Shown: positions 26,593 to 36,566, counted from the first letter of the stretch. The stretch is 64,000 bases of DNA from an uncultured Flammeovirgaceae bacterium (GCA_937883755.1 CAKZYA010000036.1:1-64000), one strand, 5' to 3'. Numbers and translations are program-made. The notes: a model not told the origin generated them from the sequence alone.

Positions 26593-26912
26593 CATAGTTT
26601 TTCCATAGAAAAATTTACAAATATTAGTACGTCGCGACCTGAAAATTCAGCGAGCGAGTGCGAGCTTTTGTGCGGAGAAGCAATGCCATTCGTAATAAGA
26701 TCATCCATCGAGTTTTTGCTTGCATCAGAGACTATCGGAACCGGGTCGCCAGCGAATATGAAAAAAACTATACACCAACGCTTGCTTAAACCATAGAAAT
26801 CGCGGTTCGTCTTTATGTCAAGTCGATTCGATTGGAACAGGGTCTCCCAGACAAAAATGAACAAGCAAAAGTGTCTATTTTTAGCATTGCGCGTTTTTAT
26901 GAAAACGCCCTG
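26593..26912 (-). mobile_element. MITE-like element, copy D, with replaced core
   Basis: 320-bp copy in the same orientation as copy B. The left end CATAGTTTTTCCATAGAAAAA and the right end TTTTTATGAAAACGCCCTG match the family termini, as do the sub-terminal blocks (GACCTGAAAATTCAGCG at left; CTCCCAGACAAAAATGAAC and GCATTGCG at right). About 150 bases in the middle, from 26680 to 26840, are unlike the GC-rich core of copies A to C. No clean target duplication is seen. It lies between the TonB operon and the SRPBCC gene. Confidence 0.7.
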
Positions 26913-26939
26913 TATCGTCAGTGAGGGTAAGATTATTTT

Positions 26940-27470
26940 TTAGGAATTTTCAGTTACATGCTTCAAATTAGCCAACCCTCGCTCAAAATCTCTGCCGAGC
27001 ATGTCATCTATAAATAAGCCAAACACTCGGTCTACCGGATACGACAATTCTCCTTCATTAATCCAGGTTACCCGAGTGCCTTCGTTAGTAGGTTCAAACT
27101 TCCAGATATCATCCGACTCAAACATTTGAGGTTCTTCAAATGCTAAGCGCGATTGCATAAACTTATTGGGTTCCAGTTCTTGAATGGTAAGCGACCCTAC
27201 GCCAATTTTTTCACCTCGCCACGCCCAGACTGAACCAATCTCGTGCCCCGATCCTTGGATTGTATTCTTAACCGTAGGGTCAGCTTCCGTCCACGGATTC
27301 CAGGCCGACCAGTGGTTGAGATTGCTTACCTGAGGATAGACCTTATCTACCGATTCTTGAATGACAACTGATCGCTCTACGTGATAAGAAGAAGGTAGGA
27401 ATACAGCCACAATCAAGAACAATACTACTACGGTGAGTACGCCGATTGAGATTTTTTTGAGGAGTTTCAT
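26940..27470 (-). CDS. SRPBCC-family protein with membrane anchor
   Basis: 176-residue protein. An N-terminal uncleaved helix (residues 9-28, ISIGVLTVVVLFLIVAVFL) is followed by a START/Bet v1-like ligand-binding fold of the polyketide-cyclase type (VERSVVIQESVDKVYPQVSNLNHWSAWNPW, and later TRVTWINEGEL). These proteins bind lipids or small hydrophobic ligands. Function in the cell is unknown. It is a single gene. Confidence 0.85.
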   Translation of the reverse strand: MKLLKKISIGVLTVVVLFLIVAVFLPSSYHVERSVVIQESVDKVYPQVSNLNHWSAWNPWTEADPTVKNTIQGSGHEIGSVWAWRGEKIGVGSLTIQELEPNKFMQSRLAFEEPQMFESDDIWKFEPTNEGTRVTWINEGELSYPVDRVFGLFIDDMLGRDFERGLANLKHVTENS

Positions 27471-27544
27471 AAGTGGAAGAAGTTAAGGGTTTGATACTGC
27501 AAGCAAGGTATAATATACTTAAAATAAGTACAACAGTAAGCACA

Positions 27545-27569
27545 AAAATCCCCCAATTTGGGGGATTTT
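27545..27569 (-). terminator. intrinsic terminator after the ALDH7 gene
   Basis: Near-perfect hairpin AAAATCCCCC / GGGGGATTTT lies 8 bp past the stop of the minus-strand gene. Confidence 0.75.
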
Positions 27570-27576
27570 CTAATCC

Positions 27577-29139
27577 TTAAATATCAAACTTGATTCCTTG
27601 TGCCAATGGTAATTCAGTACTGTAATTAATGGTGTTGGTCTGGCGGCGCATGTAGGCTTTCCAGGCATCGGAACCAGATTCGCGTCCGCCTCCGGTATCT
27701 TTTTCACCACCAAAAGCTCCGCCAATCTCCGCTCCGGAGGTACCAATGTTCACGTTGGCTATTCCACAATCAGAACCTCGCTGCGATAAGAAAGCTTCGG
27801 CTTCCAGTATGTTGGTGGTAAATATCGCGGACGAAAGTCCTTGATTTACGGCGTTGTGCGTAGTAATGGCACTATGTACGTCACCCTGATACCTGATTAG
27901 ATACAAGATTGGGGCAAAGGTTTCTTCTTGCACAATTTCGTAGTGGTTCTCGGCTTCCACAATGGCCGGAGTGACGTAGTTGCCTCCCTCATAACCTTCC
28001 CCACTCAGCACTTCTCCACCGATCAGTAATCTACCGCCTTCTTCCCGGGCTTTTTGTAAGGCGTTTTTAAAGTTGATTACTGCATCCTGGTCAATAAGTG
28101 GCCCTACTAGATTCTCTTCATCCAGCGGATTACCGATAGAAAGCGTCGGATAGATTTTAAGCAATCGTTCTTTTATCTCGTCGTAACGGCTCTCGTGGAT
28201 GAGTAGCCGACGGGTAGAAGTGCAGCGTTGTCCGCAGGTTCCCACTGCCCCAAACACTGTCGCCCGAATAGTCATTTCCAAATCGGCATGCTCAGTGATA
28301 ATGATGGCATTGTTACCACCCAATTCTAGCAGAGAGCGACCCAAACGAGCCCCCACAGCCTCACCCACTTTCTTACCCATTCGGGTGGAACCTGTGGCGG
28401 AAACTAACGGTACTCGTCGGTCGTGTGCCATTTTAGATCCGATCTCAGAATCACCAATAATTAGGTTGAAAACACCTTCGGGCAGATCATTTTCTTTTAG
28501 TACTTCCGCCACGATTTTCTGACAAGCCAGGGCAGTGAGTGGAGTTTTTTCGGAAGGCTTCCAAACGCAGACATTGCCGCAAACGGCAGCCAACATGGTA
28601 TTCCACGCCCAAACGGCTACCGGAAAGTTGAAGGCCGAAATAATTCCGACAACTCCCAACGGATGGTACTGATCGTACATACGGTGCTGAGGACGTTCGG
28701 AGTGCATGGTGAATCCGTATAACTGCCGCGATTGACCTACCGCGAAATCGCAGATGTCAATCATTTCCTGTACTTCGCCCAGCCCTTCCTGATAAATCTT
28801 ACCCATCTCGTAGGTTACCAATTTACCGAGCGGTTCTTTGTACTGCCGCAACCGATTACCAATTTGCCGGACAATCTCACCGCGCTGAGGCGCCGGCATC
28901 ATTCGCCAGATTTTGAAAGCCGTTTGCGCCTGCTCAATCACCTGATCGTAATCCGCTTCACTTGCCATCTGGATGGTAGCAATCAGCGAACCATCTACCG
29001 GAGAATGAATATCACGGGTTTGCCCTCCAGTATCAATGCTTCCAAATTCTTGTCCCGTACTATACGATGGATTAGTTGATTGTATGCCCAGAGTATCTAA
29101 TACCTCCTGCATATCATGGGTTAATGTCATTGTTTCCAT
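27577..29139 (-). CDS. 2-aminoadipate semialdehyde dehydrogenase (ALDH7)
   Basis: 520-residue NAD-dependent aldehyde dehydrogenase of the antiquitin group. The diagnostic stretch MHSERPQHRMYDQYHPLGVVG and FNFPVAVWAWN, the general base Glu in LLELGGNN (about 268) and the nucleophile Cys in TCGQRCTSTRRL (about 302) are all present. ALDH7 enzymes oxidise aminoadipate semialdehyde to 2-aminoadipate in lysine breakdown, which places this gene between the saccharopine dehydrogenase and DUF1338 steps found 22 kb away. It starts 9 bp after the S9 peptidase gene, and the two are probably cotranscribed. Confidence 0.88.
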   Translation of the reverse strand: METMTLTHDMQEVLDTLGIQSTNPSYSTGQEFGSIDTGGQTRDIHSPVDGSLIATIQMASEADYDQVIEQAQTAFKIWRMMPAPQRGEIVRQIGNRLRQYKEPLGKLVTYEMGKIYQEGLGEVQEMIDICDFAVGQSRQLYGFTMHSERPQHRMYDQYHPLGVVGIISAFNFPVAVWAWNTMLAAVCGNVCVWKPSEKTPLTALACQKIVAEVLKENDLPEGVFNLIIGDSEIGSKMAHDRRVPLVSATGSTRMGKKVGEAVGARLGRSLLELGGNNAIIITEHADLEMTIRATVFGAVGTCGQRCTSTRRLLIHESRYDEIKERLLKIYPTLSIGNPLDEENLVGPLIDQDAVINFKNALQKAREEGGRLLIGGEVLSGEGYEGGNYVTPAIVEAENHYEIVQEETFAPILYLIRYQGDVHSAITTHNAVNQGLSSAIFTTNILEAEAFLSQRGSDCGIANVNIGTSGAEIGGAFGGEKDTGGGRESGSDAWKAYMRRQTNTINYSTELPLAQGIKFDI

Positions 29140-29148
29140 ATATGTTGT

Positions 29149-31608
29149 TTATTCTTCTTCTCCTTGCCGAGCCGTCTCGACAGTATTCTTATTTTTTACG
29201 TATTTATCTAGCCACTGATCCATTTCCCACAGCATGTGAAGAACCGATTCCTGCGCCCGATAGCCGTGGCTCTCGTGGGGTAACATCACTAAACGAGCCG
29301 TAGCTCCCAGTCCTTTCAGCGCATTGAAGTAGCGTTTACTTTGTAATGGAAATGTGCCGGAATTATTGTCGGCCTCGCCGTGAAGCATCAAAATTGGTTC
29401 GTTAATTTTATCAGCGTGCATAAAGGGCGACATCTGATAGTAAATTTCCGGAGCTTCCCAGTACGTCCGCTCCTCTCGTTGGAAACCAAAAGGAGTTAAT
29501 GTACGATTATAGGCTCCGCTTCGGGCAATTCCGGCGGCGAACAGATCAGAATGCGCCAGTAAGTTAGCGGTCATAAAAGCTCCGTAGGAGTGACCACCAA
29601 TGGCAATTCGACTGCTATCGGCAATGCCCATTTCTACTAGTTTGTCAATGGCTGCTTTAGCATTACCTACCAATTGCTTTCGGAAAGTATCATTAGGTTC
29701 TTCGTCCCCCTCACCCACTACTGGCATACTAGGATCATCCAGAATGGCGTAGCCCTGGGTTACCCAAAATAGGGGTGAATACCAGCCAATTCGGATAAAT
29801 TCGTAAGGCGAGCCTTCTACCTGGCTCGCTGCATCCGCACTCTTAAATTCGTTAGGATACGCCCACATCAGTACGGGAAGCTGCTCATCGCCCGGCTCGT
29901 ACCCTTCTGGTAAGTATAGATCGCCTTGTAAGGCCACCCCGTCCTCGCGCTCGTACTTCACTACCTGCTTCTCAATATTTTTAAGCTCGGGGTAAGGATG
30001 CGAAAACCCAGTGAGCGCGGTTAGTTGATCCGATTTCCAGTCCCGAACGAAGTAATTAGGCGGCTCTTCCCGCGATTCGCGACGGGTGAGTACCGTATTT
30101 TCTTTGGCATCCAAAATTTGTACCGGGTACTCGTAGTACGGAGCTTCAGACTGCCACAAGCGTTTAGTCTCCTGATTAGCTAAGCTAAAGGCATCTACGA
30201 ACGGACGATTACCTTCATCCGAAGCTCCTTGCCCCGTTAGATAAAGTGTTTTCCCTTTCTTGTCGGTCAGTAGTACTGAGCGTCCGTACTGGTTTGCTTC
30301 CGTTTCAAAATTCCCGGGATTGTTATAGCGATCTTCAAAAGAGTAATCGAACAACACCGTTTTAGAATCTTCACCTCCGGTAGGATCAAAAGACGAAGTA
30401 AGTTGCTGGCGGTTGCTCCACCACCATTCGGAGGCAATCGCCAAATCATCATTCCCCCAGGTAATTCCACCGTACCGCAGCTTCATCGGAATACTGACTT
30501 GTTTCTCGCCATCAAACGGAGCTGCTAAGTAAAATAGCTGATCCCGCACTTCGGCTTCCTGACTAGGGTCACCACCATCCTGGGCTTCTACCCAGTACAG
30601 CGTAGCGGGCTGGTCATTACGCCAAGTGAAGCTGCGCGGACTTTCCCGAACGGCTCCAAACCCCTTGGGTATATTTTCGGCGAGAGGAATTTCAGCGATG
30701 GTCTGCACTGGTTCACCCGCAGGACTCCAAGCTTCTACTGTCATCGGAAAGCGATAATAGGGCACTAAATAAGAAAAGGGTTCGCGTACTTTGGTTACCA
30801 AAATATAGTTTCCATCAGGCGAAGGAGATACTTCGGAGAAGATAGCTGCTTCCCCGATAGCTGAATCTTCCTCAGTTTCAGTATTTAGCGAATGCAGTTG
30901 AGCCGTAGTATAGTAAGCGAATGAGGCTTCGTCCTGCGGGTTTTGCAGTAAATCTTGGTAAGTACGAGCCGGAGCTTTCTCACCCGAAGTTTCTTGTATG
31001 ACCGGGCCAGCGGGGGCTGAAGTGGCTTGGGGAGCTTCGCCACAGTCTGCTATTACGGCTTTATAAATCAAAGTTTTGCTATCGGACAGCCAAGCGTAGG
31101 GCAGCCCTCGCATAGCATCGTTAATTACTGGTTCAGTTAGTACCTTCGCTTGCTGACTGGCTACATCTGCCATCCAGAGAGCTATTCCAGCCTCTTGCGT
31201 AACCGTGAACGTAATCTTTTGCCCATCGGGTGACCAGCCTACATTCTCAATTTTTGGATTCTCGGGTAAGCCATTTATCGAGATGGGTTCACTACCATCA
31301 AGTGGTTTTACCGACATGCCAACGTAGTAGCCCCCGCGGCTAGATCCGTTGGTACGAGGGTTAATGCGAAGCCCAGCCAAACGCAACTCAGGTTGGGCTA
31401 GCTCCTCAATAGACGGATAACCGGGACGTTCTAGCAACACCATCCATTCGTGCGAACTATTGACGCTGACCGCCGGAGTGAGCGGGGCGTTTGCCAAATT
31501 AGCAATAGCCGAAGGCGGCGTTTGGTAGGCAAGATCCTTCTGAGCAAAAACTACGGTGCTACTTAGCCAAGCAACTACGAAAATAAGGCGTGAAATAGAA
31601 TAGGTCAT
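29149..31608 (-). CDS. S9-family serine peptidase (prolyl oligopeptidase type)
   Basis: 819-residue secreted peptidase. A signal peptide (residues 1-22, ending VFAQ) is followed by a beta-propeller region (about 40-540, with WSPDGQKITF-type blades) and an alpha/beta-hydrolase domain (about 560-810). The triad is visible: Ser in GGHSYGAFM (about residue 672), Asp in HGEADNNSGTFP and His in ESHGYRA. The order and insertions resemble glutamyl endopeptidases and dipeptidyl aminopeptidases of Bacteroidota. It likely trims peptides in the periplasm. The ALDH7 gene follows closely. Confidence 0.88.
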   Translation of the reverse strand: MTYSISRLIFVVAWLSSTVVFAQKDLAYQTPPSAIANLANAPLTPAVSVNSSHEWMVLLERPGYPSIEELAQPELRLAGLRINPRTNGSSRGGYYVGMSVKPLDGSEPISINGLPENPKIENVGWSPDGQKITFTVTQEAGIALWMADVASQQAKVLTEPVINDAMRGLPYAWLSDSKTLIYKAVIADCGEAPQATSAPAGPVIQETSGEKAPARTYQDLLQNPQDEASFAYYTTAQLHSLNTETEEDSAIGEAAIFSEVSPSPDGNYILVTKVREPFSYLVPYYRFPMTVEAWSPAGEPVQTIAEIPLAENIPKGFGAVRESPRSFTWRNDQPATLYWVEAQDGGDPSQEAEVRDQLFYLAAPFDGEKQVSIPMKLRYGGITWGNDDLAIASEWWWSNRQQLTSSFDPTGGEDSKTVLFDYSFEDRYNNPGNFETEANQYGRSVLLTDKKGKTLYLTGQGASDEGNRPFVDAFSLANQETKRLWQSEAPYYEYPVQILDAKENTVLTRRESREEPPNYFVRDWKSDQLTALTGFSHPYPELKNIEKQVVKYEREDGVALQGDLYLPEGYEPGDEQLPVLMWAYPNEFKSADAASQVEGSPYEFIRIGWYSPLFWVTQGYAILDDPSMPVVGEGDEEPNDTFRKQLVGNAKAAIDKLVEMGIADSSRIAIGGHSYGAFMTANLLAHSDLFAAGIARSGAYNRTLTPFGFQREERTYWEAPEIYYQMSPFMHADKINEPILMLHGEADNNSGTFPLQSKRYFNALKGLGATARLVMLPHESHGYRAQESVLHMLWEMDQWLDKYVKNKNTVETARQGEEE

Positions 31609-31773
31609 AACTATAAAAAAAGATGGTGGAAAAAAAGGTCTGGTAAGGTACTTATTTTTTGGTATTGGCTCAATTCGTTTAAGTCAAATTCTGCTAACAA
31701 CTTACACACAGTTCTATACCCCGGCGTTAGGTACAGTAGTTGTAATTGAAGAAGCAGACTAAATGTGAATGTT

Positions 31774-32343
31774 ATGAGACAGTGGGTATCTTTTCTTGCT
31801 ATTGTTCTATGTTGCACGGCAGGTCGTCCGATCTCGTCAATCATTAACCAACCCTTTCCGGAGATGCAAGCTGAAACGGTAGATGATGAAGTGATTAACT
31901 TGCCGAAGGATACTAAGGGACGCATTACTTTGGTAGGTTTGGCCTACTCTAAAAAATCAGAAAAAGACCTGAATAGCTGGATGAGCCCAGTCTATAATAC
32001 ATTCATCTCCCAAAAAATGAACCCAGGAAGCGGTGGCTTATTCTCCAGCTTTGTTTACGATATTGATGTGTATCTTGTACCAATGTTCACTGGAGTGAAA
32101 GCCGCTGCGGCTGGAACGGCCAAGCGTAAGGCTGCCAAAAATCTGGATCAGCGACTGCTACCCTATATTTTATTCTACCAAGGTAAACTCAAACCCTACA
32201 AAGAAGCCCTAGATTTTGAGAAGAAAGATGTTCCCTACTTCTTCTTACTCGATCAAACCGGAAAAATTGTATATGCTACCTCGGGAGCCTACTCCGAACG
32301 AAAAATGGATGGTATTACCGGAGCAATTGATGAGTTGGAGTAG
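31774..32343 (+). CDS. exported thioredoxin-fold protein, ATP10-like
   Basis: 189 residues from the ATG at 31774 (the GTG at 31765 is less likely). A signal peptide (QWVSFLAIVLCCTAG) is followed by a segment FPEMQAETVDDEVINLPKDTKGRITLVGLAYSKKSEKDLNSW, which resembles the thioredoxin-like fold of ATP10 and peroxiredoxin-related proteins. No CxxC is present, so a redox role is unlikely. The C-terminal DVPYFFLLDQTGKIVYATSG strand pair is typical of thioredoxin folds. It is convergent with dnaE (17-bp gap). Function is unknown. Confidence 0.7.
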   Translation: MRQWVSFLAIVLCCTAGRPISSIINQPFPEMQAETVDDEVINLPKDTKGRITLVGLAYSKKSEKDLNSWMSPVYNTFISQKMNPGSGGLFSSFVYDIDVYLVPMFTGVKAAAAGTAKRKAAKNLDQRLLPYILFYQGKLKPYKEALDFEKKDVPYFFLLDQTGKIVYATSGAYSERKMDGITGAIDELE

Positions 32344-32360
32344 GAGCAAGTCTAAAGAGA

Positions 32361-35300
32361 TTACCGCACCCCAGCCAGTTGGTATTTCACGCCATCTAGT
32401 TGCTCCAAAGCACCGAAGAGTTGACCGTCGGGTTGCCAGCGGTACTTGCGGGAGAGCATTTCCACACTCATATTTTCCTGTTCATCATGCACCGTTACCT
32501 TGACTGGACAATTTCCTTGATATTCAGTAGAAAGTGCTTCCAACTGCTCGATTAACGATTGACTGAGATGCTCAGCAGCGATGCTCAACTGAATACCCCC
32601 GGTCATCTTCTCCCGAATTTCAGTGAGCAGCTGAACCGTCTGCGGGCGAAGCTCCCATACGCCGGGTTTATTGTAGCGTTCCTCAACCCGCCCCTTCACG
32701 TACACAAACTCACCTACCGATAAGCGATGCCGATTGCTTAAGAAATCTTCTCCAAAGAAAGCTAGATCGAAGGATGTTTGATAATCTTCCATAGTAACTA
32801 GAGCAAAAGGTTTACCCGTATTTGTCTGACGCTCAGCACTTTTAGTAATAATTCCGGCTACGGCAACTTCTCGGTTCTGGTAGCCCGTTACTTTATCTAG
32901 CGTACAAGTACAAAAGCTCTCGATCTCTAGTTTAAACTGGTCCAACGGGTGTCCCGAAATGTAGAATCCGGTAACCTCTTTTTCAATCTTCAGCTTTTCC
33001 AGTTCGGTATAAGGCTCGCAGTCAACCACGCGGGGTTTGGGTACTTCTAATCCACCAACACCCCCGAATAGGGAAACCTGAGCGGCTTCTTCCTCTTGTT
33101 GTAACGTCTGAGCATACTTAGCCGCTTTCTCCAGTAATGAAGCATCGCCGAGTGGCACATGCAGGTACTGCCGACGGTGCATATTGGGAAAACAGTCAAA
33201 AGCCCCCGCCATCGCCATACACTCCAATGTTTTTTTATTAACTGTCCGTAGGTTAGTACGCTTGGTAAACTCAAAAATATCCGAGTACGTCCCTTGCTCG
33301 TCCCGCTCTTCAATGATAGAAGCCACCGCACTTTCACCTGCGCCTTTGATAGCTCCCAACCCAAAACGAATCTGCCCTTCTTGATTTACCCCGAAATCGT
33401 AATCACTCTCGTTCACATCTGGGCCTAGCACCTTAATTTTCATCTGCTTACACTCGTCCATAAACAGTGTCACCTTGTCGGAATTGCTCATGTTGTGGGT
33501 GAGTACGGCGGCCATGTATTCCGCCGGATAGTTTGCCTTCAAATAACCCGTTTGGTAAGCCACGACTGAGTAAGCGGCTGAGTGCGAACGGTTGAAGCCG
33601 TACTGAGCAAACTTCTCCATGATGGAGAATACCTCTTCGGCTTTCTTCTTATCAATACCATGTTTTTCCTCAGCGCCCTTCACGAAGATGACCCGTTGCT
33701 TGTTCATCTCCTCAATCTTCTTCTTACCCATCGCCCGGCGCAGCAAGTCCGCACCTCCGAGTGAATAGCCTCCCAGAATTTGTGCGGTCTGCATAATCTG
33801 CTCTTGATACACCATAATTCCGTTGGTATTCTTCAGAATAGGCTCGAGCAACGGATGCGGATACTCGACGGTTTCTTTGCCATGTTTACGGTCAATAAAG
33901 TTGGGAATGAACTGCATCGGGCCCGGACGATAGAGGGCGTTCATCGCAATCAAATCCTCAATATCAGTAGGCTTGAGCTTACGCAACCACTGCCGCATCC
34001 CCTCCGACTCAAACTGGAATGTGCCGATGGTATCGCCTCGCTGGTATAGTTGAAATGTCTTTTCATCATCCAGCGGAATGGCATCGATATCAATATCAAT
34101 ACCGTGGTTCTTTTTAATTTTTCTGAGAGCTGTTTTAATGATGGTCAGGGTTTTTAATCCCAAGAAATCCATCTTCAGCATTCCGGCTGATTCTACCACT
34201 GAGCCGTCAAACTGAGTAACGAATAAGTCAGAATCCTTATCCGTTTTCACCGGAATATATTCCAGCAAATCGTCGGGGGCAATGATCACTCCCGCTGCAT
34301 GAATTCCAGTGTTCCGTACTGAACCTACTAGTGTGTGCGCCAGATTAATTACTTCAGCTTGCTTATCCGAGCCTCGCTTGATCTGCTGAAGTTCAGGTAC
34401 TTCAGCCAGGGCTTGTTCAAAGGTAGTTCCAGGTTTCTCCGGCACCAGTTTCGCTAATCGGTTGGCATCGACTAATGGTAGCTCACTCACTCGCGATACA
34501 TCCCGAATGGACATTCGGGGAGCCATAGTACCGAAGGTTACGATCTGGGCTACCTGATTTCGTCCATACTTCTCAATCACATAGTTGATTACTTCTTGCC
34601 GCCCGTCGTCGTCAAAGTCAATATCAATATCGGGCATACTAATCCGCTCGGGATTCAAAAAACGCTCAAAGAGCAGATCGTACTCGATGGGATCAATATT
34701 GGTAATTCCGGTGCAGTAAGCGACTACCGATCCGGCGGCTGAACCCCGACCCGGTCCAACCGATACTCCCATTTTCCGAGCCGCATTAATAAAATCCTGC
34801 ACAATCAAGAAATAACCGGGAAAGCCCATGTCCTTGATAATCTTCAGCTCATGATCGAGCCGATCCTGGATTTCAGGGGTAATTTCGCCGTAGCGAGGCT
34901 TCGCTCCTTCGTAAGAGAGATGGCGCAGGTAGTCGTTTTGATCGGCAAAGCCGTCGGGAAGTGCGAACTTAGGTAGCAGAATATCTCGCTGCAGAGTTAG
35001 TTCTTCAGCTTTCTCAGCAATCTCAAAGGTGTTGGTAATTGCGTCGGGACGGTCGGCGAAGAGCTGCTTCATCTCTTCTTCGGTCTTGAGGTAAAATTCG
35101 TGGTTGGGCATTCCGAAGCGGAAATTCCGACCCCGACCGATAGGAGTAGATAGTACTTCGTTGTTCTTTACACAGAGCAGGGTATCGTGGGCATTGGCCT
35201 CTTTCTGATTAGCGTAGTAAACATTGTTAGTAGCAATCACTTTTACGCCGTATTTATCAGCCATACGAAGTAGCACTTCATTTACCCGATCTTCTTCCTC

Positions 35301-36566
35301 CAGGCCGTGCCTTTGTAGTTCTACATAAAAGTCGTTGCCAAATACCTCCAGCCACCACCGGAAAGCTTCTTCAGCCTGATGTTCACCCGTATTAAGAATC
35401 AAGTCGGGAATTTCGCCCGAGATGCCTCCGGTAGTAGCAATTAGGTCTTTAGCATATTCTTGGATCAGCTCCTTATCTACCCGAGGAAAACCACCGTAGT
35501 AACCTTCAATGTAGCCCAGCGAACAAAGCTTTGCCAGATTTTGATAACCGTTCTGATTCTTCGCTAGTAATAACTGTACCGAACGTTGATCTTTAAAATC
35601 TTTAGTAAACTTCTTTTGATGCCGATCCTTCGTCATGTAAACATCGCAGCCGATGATTACTTTTACGCCCTGCTTTTTTCCTTCGGCTACAGCCTTAAAT
35701 GCTCCGAACAGATTACCCAGATCGGTAATGGCAATGGCAGGCATATTGCGCTCCTTGGCTGCACTGACTAGTTGCTTAATACTGGCAGTACTTTGTAAAA
35801 TGGAGTATTGTGAATGAACGTGCAGATGACTAAAGGGAGCGGTTTCAATTTTGTTGACATCTACCTTCTTCCGCTGAGGCGGCCCAGCTACCTTCGTTTT
35901 CTGCGAAGCATTCTGCGGCATATCCCGCACCGCTTCCTCCAGATTGGGTCGCTCGTAGTTAATTCCTGTTAGCGGAGTGTTATCAAATGGAGTAATGACT
36001 TGCTCCTTCAGTAAGCCGAAGAAGCAGCGAGCAGTAGCATCTACGTCGAAGGCTGAATTATGCGCCCCATCGAACGGCACGCCGAATAATTTTTCGTGCA
36101 ACTCCGAAAGGGTAGGCCACTTGTACTTACCGCCCCGCCCCCCAGGAATTTTACAGTAATCGGTAGAGGCGTCTTTAGTATCTACCTTTTCAATATTGAG
36201 CAGCGAAGTCTCCATCTGTGCCCGCAAAAATTCGGCTCCGGTTACATTGAGGTCAAAATCAACATTGTGCCCGATGGTCTGCCGGGTATGCTGAAGGTCT
36301 TCGTTAAATTTACTAAGAACTTCACCCAGTGGATATCCTTCAGCTAACGCCCGCTGGGTAGAAATGCCGTGCACCTTCTCTGAGTTAAAGGGAATGGTAA
36401 ACCCTTCGGGCTTTACAATATAGTCGTGAGCTGACCGCAAGCTACCGTCGGCATTATGCAGCTGCCAGGAAAGCTGTACGAGCCGAGGCCAGTTATCCAG
36501 ATCGGAAATGGGAGCGTTGTAGTCGCGGGGTAGGCCAGTGGTTTCGGTATCAAAAATTAGGTACAT
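32361..36566 (-). CDS. dnaE: DNA polymerase III alpha subunit with fused 3'-5' exonuclease
   Basis: 1401-residue replicative polymerase. Residues 1-190 form a DEDDh (DnaQ-type) proofreading exonuclease: Asp6/Glu8 in FDTETTG, Asp in IGHNVDFDLN and His/Asp in HNSAFDVDAT. A PHP domain starts near 245 (HLHVHSQYS), but its usual DHG is AITDLGN, a lost metal ligand. The polymerase palm holds PDIDIDFDDDGR and the finger and tandem HhH regions follow. A C-terminal OB-fold (REVAVAGIITKSAERQT, near 1240) and tau-binding tail end the protein. Ordinary DnaE is about 1160 residues, so the extra length is the exonuclease. In most bacteria epsilon is a separate protein. Confidence 0.95.
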   Translation of the reverse strand: MYLIFDTETTGLPRDYNAPISDLDNWPRLVQLSWQLHNADGSLRSAHDYIVKPEGFTIPFNSEKVHGISTQRALAEGYPLGEVLSKFNEDLQHTRQTIGHNVDFDLNVTGAEFLRAQMETSLLNIEKVDTKDASTDYCKIPGGRGGKYKWPTLSELHEKLFGVPFDGAHNSAFDVDATARCFFGLLKEQVITPFDNTPLTGINYERPNLEEAVRDMPQNASQKTKVAGPPQRKKVDVNKIETAPFSHLHVHSQYSILQSTASIKQLVSAAKERNMPAIAITDLGNLFGAFKAVAEGKKQGVKVIIGCDVYMTKDRHQKKFTKDFKDQRSVQLLLAKNQNGYQNLAKLCSLGYIEGYYGGFPRVDKELIQEYAKDLIATTGGISGEIPDLILNTGEHQAEEAFRWWLEVFGNDFYVELQRHGLEEEDRVNEVLLRMADKYGVKVIATNNVYYANQKEANAHDTLLCVKNNEVLSTPIGRGRNFRFGMPNHEFYLKTEEEMKQLFADRPDAITNTFEIAEKAEELTLQRDILLPKFALPDGFADQNDYLRHLSYEGAKPRYGEITPEIQDRLDHELKIIKDMGFPGYFLIVQDFINAARKMGVSVGPGRGSAAGSVVAYCTGITNIDPIEYDLLFERFLNPERISMPDIDIDFDDDGRQEVINYVIEKYGRNQVAQIVTFGTMAPRMSIRDVSRVSELPLVDANRLAKLVPEKPGTTFEQALAEVPELQQIKRGSDKQAEVINLAHTLVGSVRNTGIHAAGVIIAPDDLLEYIPVKTDKDSDLFVTQFDGSVVESAGMLKMDFLGLKTLTIIKTALRKIKKNHGIDIDIDAIPLDDEKTFQLYQRGDTIGTFQFESEGMRQWLRKLKPTDIEDLIAMNALYRPGPMQFIPNFIDRKHGKETVEYPHPLLEPILKNTNGIMVYQEQIMQTAQILGGYSLGGADLLRRAMGKKKIEEMNKQRVIFVKGAEEKHGIDKKKAEEVFSIMEKFAQYGFNRSHSAAYSVVAYQTGYLKANYPAEYMAAVLTHNMSNSDKVTLFMDECKQMKIKVLGPDVNESDYDFGVNQEGQIRFGLGAIKGAGESAVASIIEERDEQGTYSDIFEFTKRTNLRTVNKKTLECMAMAGAFDCFPNMHRRQYLHVPLGDASLLEKAAKYAQTLQQEEEAAQVSLFGGVGGLEVPKPRVVDCEPYTELEKLKIEKEVTGFYISGHPLDQFKLEIESFCTCTLDKVTGYQNREVAVAGIITKSAERQTNTGKPFALVTMEDYQTSFDLAFFGEDFLSNRHRLSVGEFVYVKGRVEERYNKPGVWELRPQTVQLLTEIREKMTGGIQLSIAAEHLSQSLIEQLEALSTEYQGNCPVKVTVHDEQENMSVEMLSRKYRWQPDGQLFGALEQLDGVKYQLAGVR

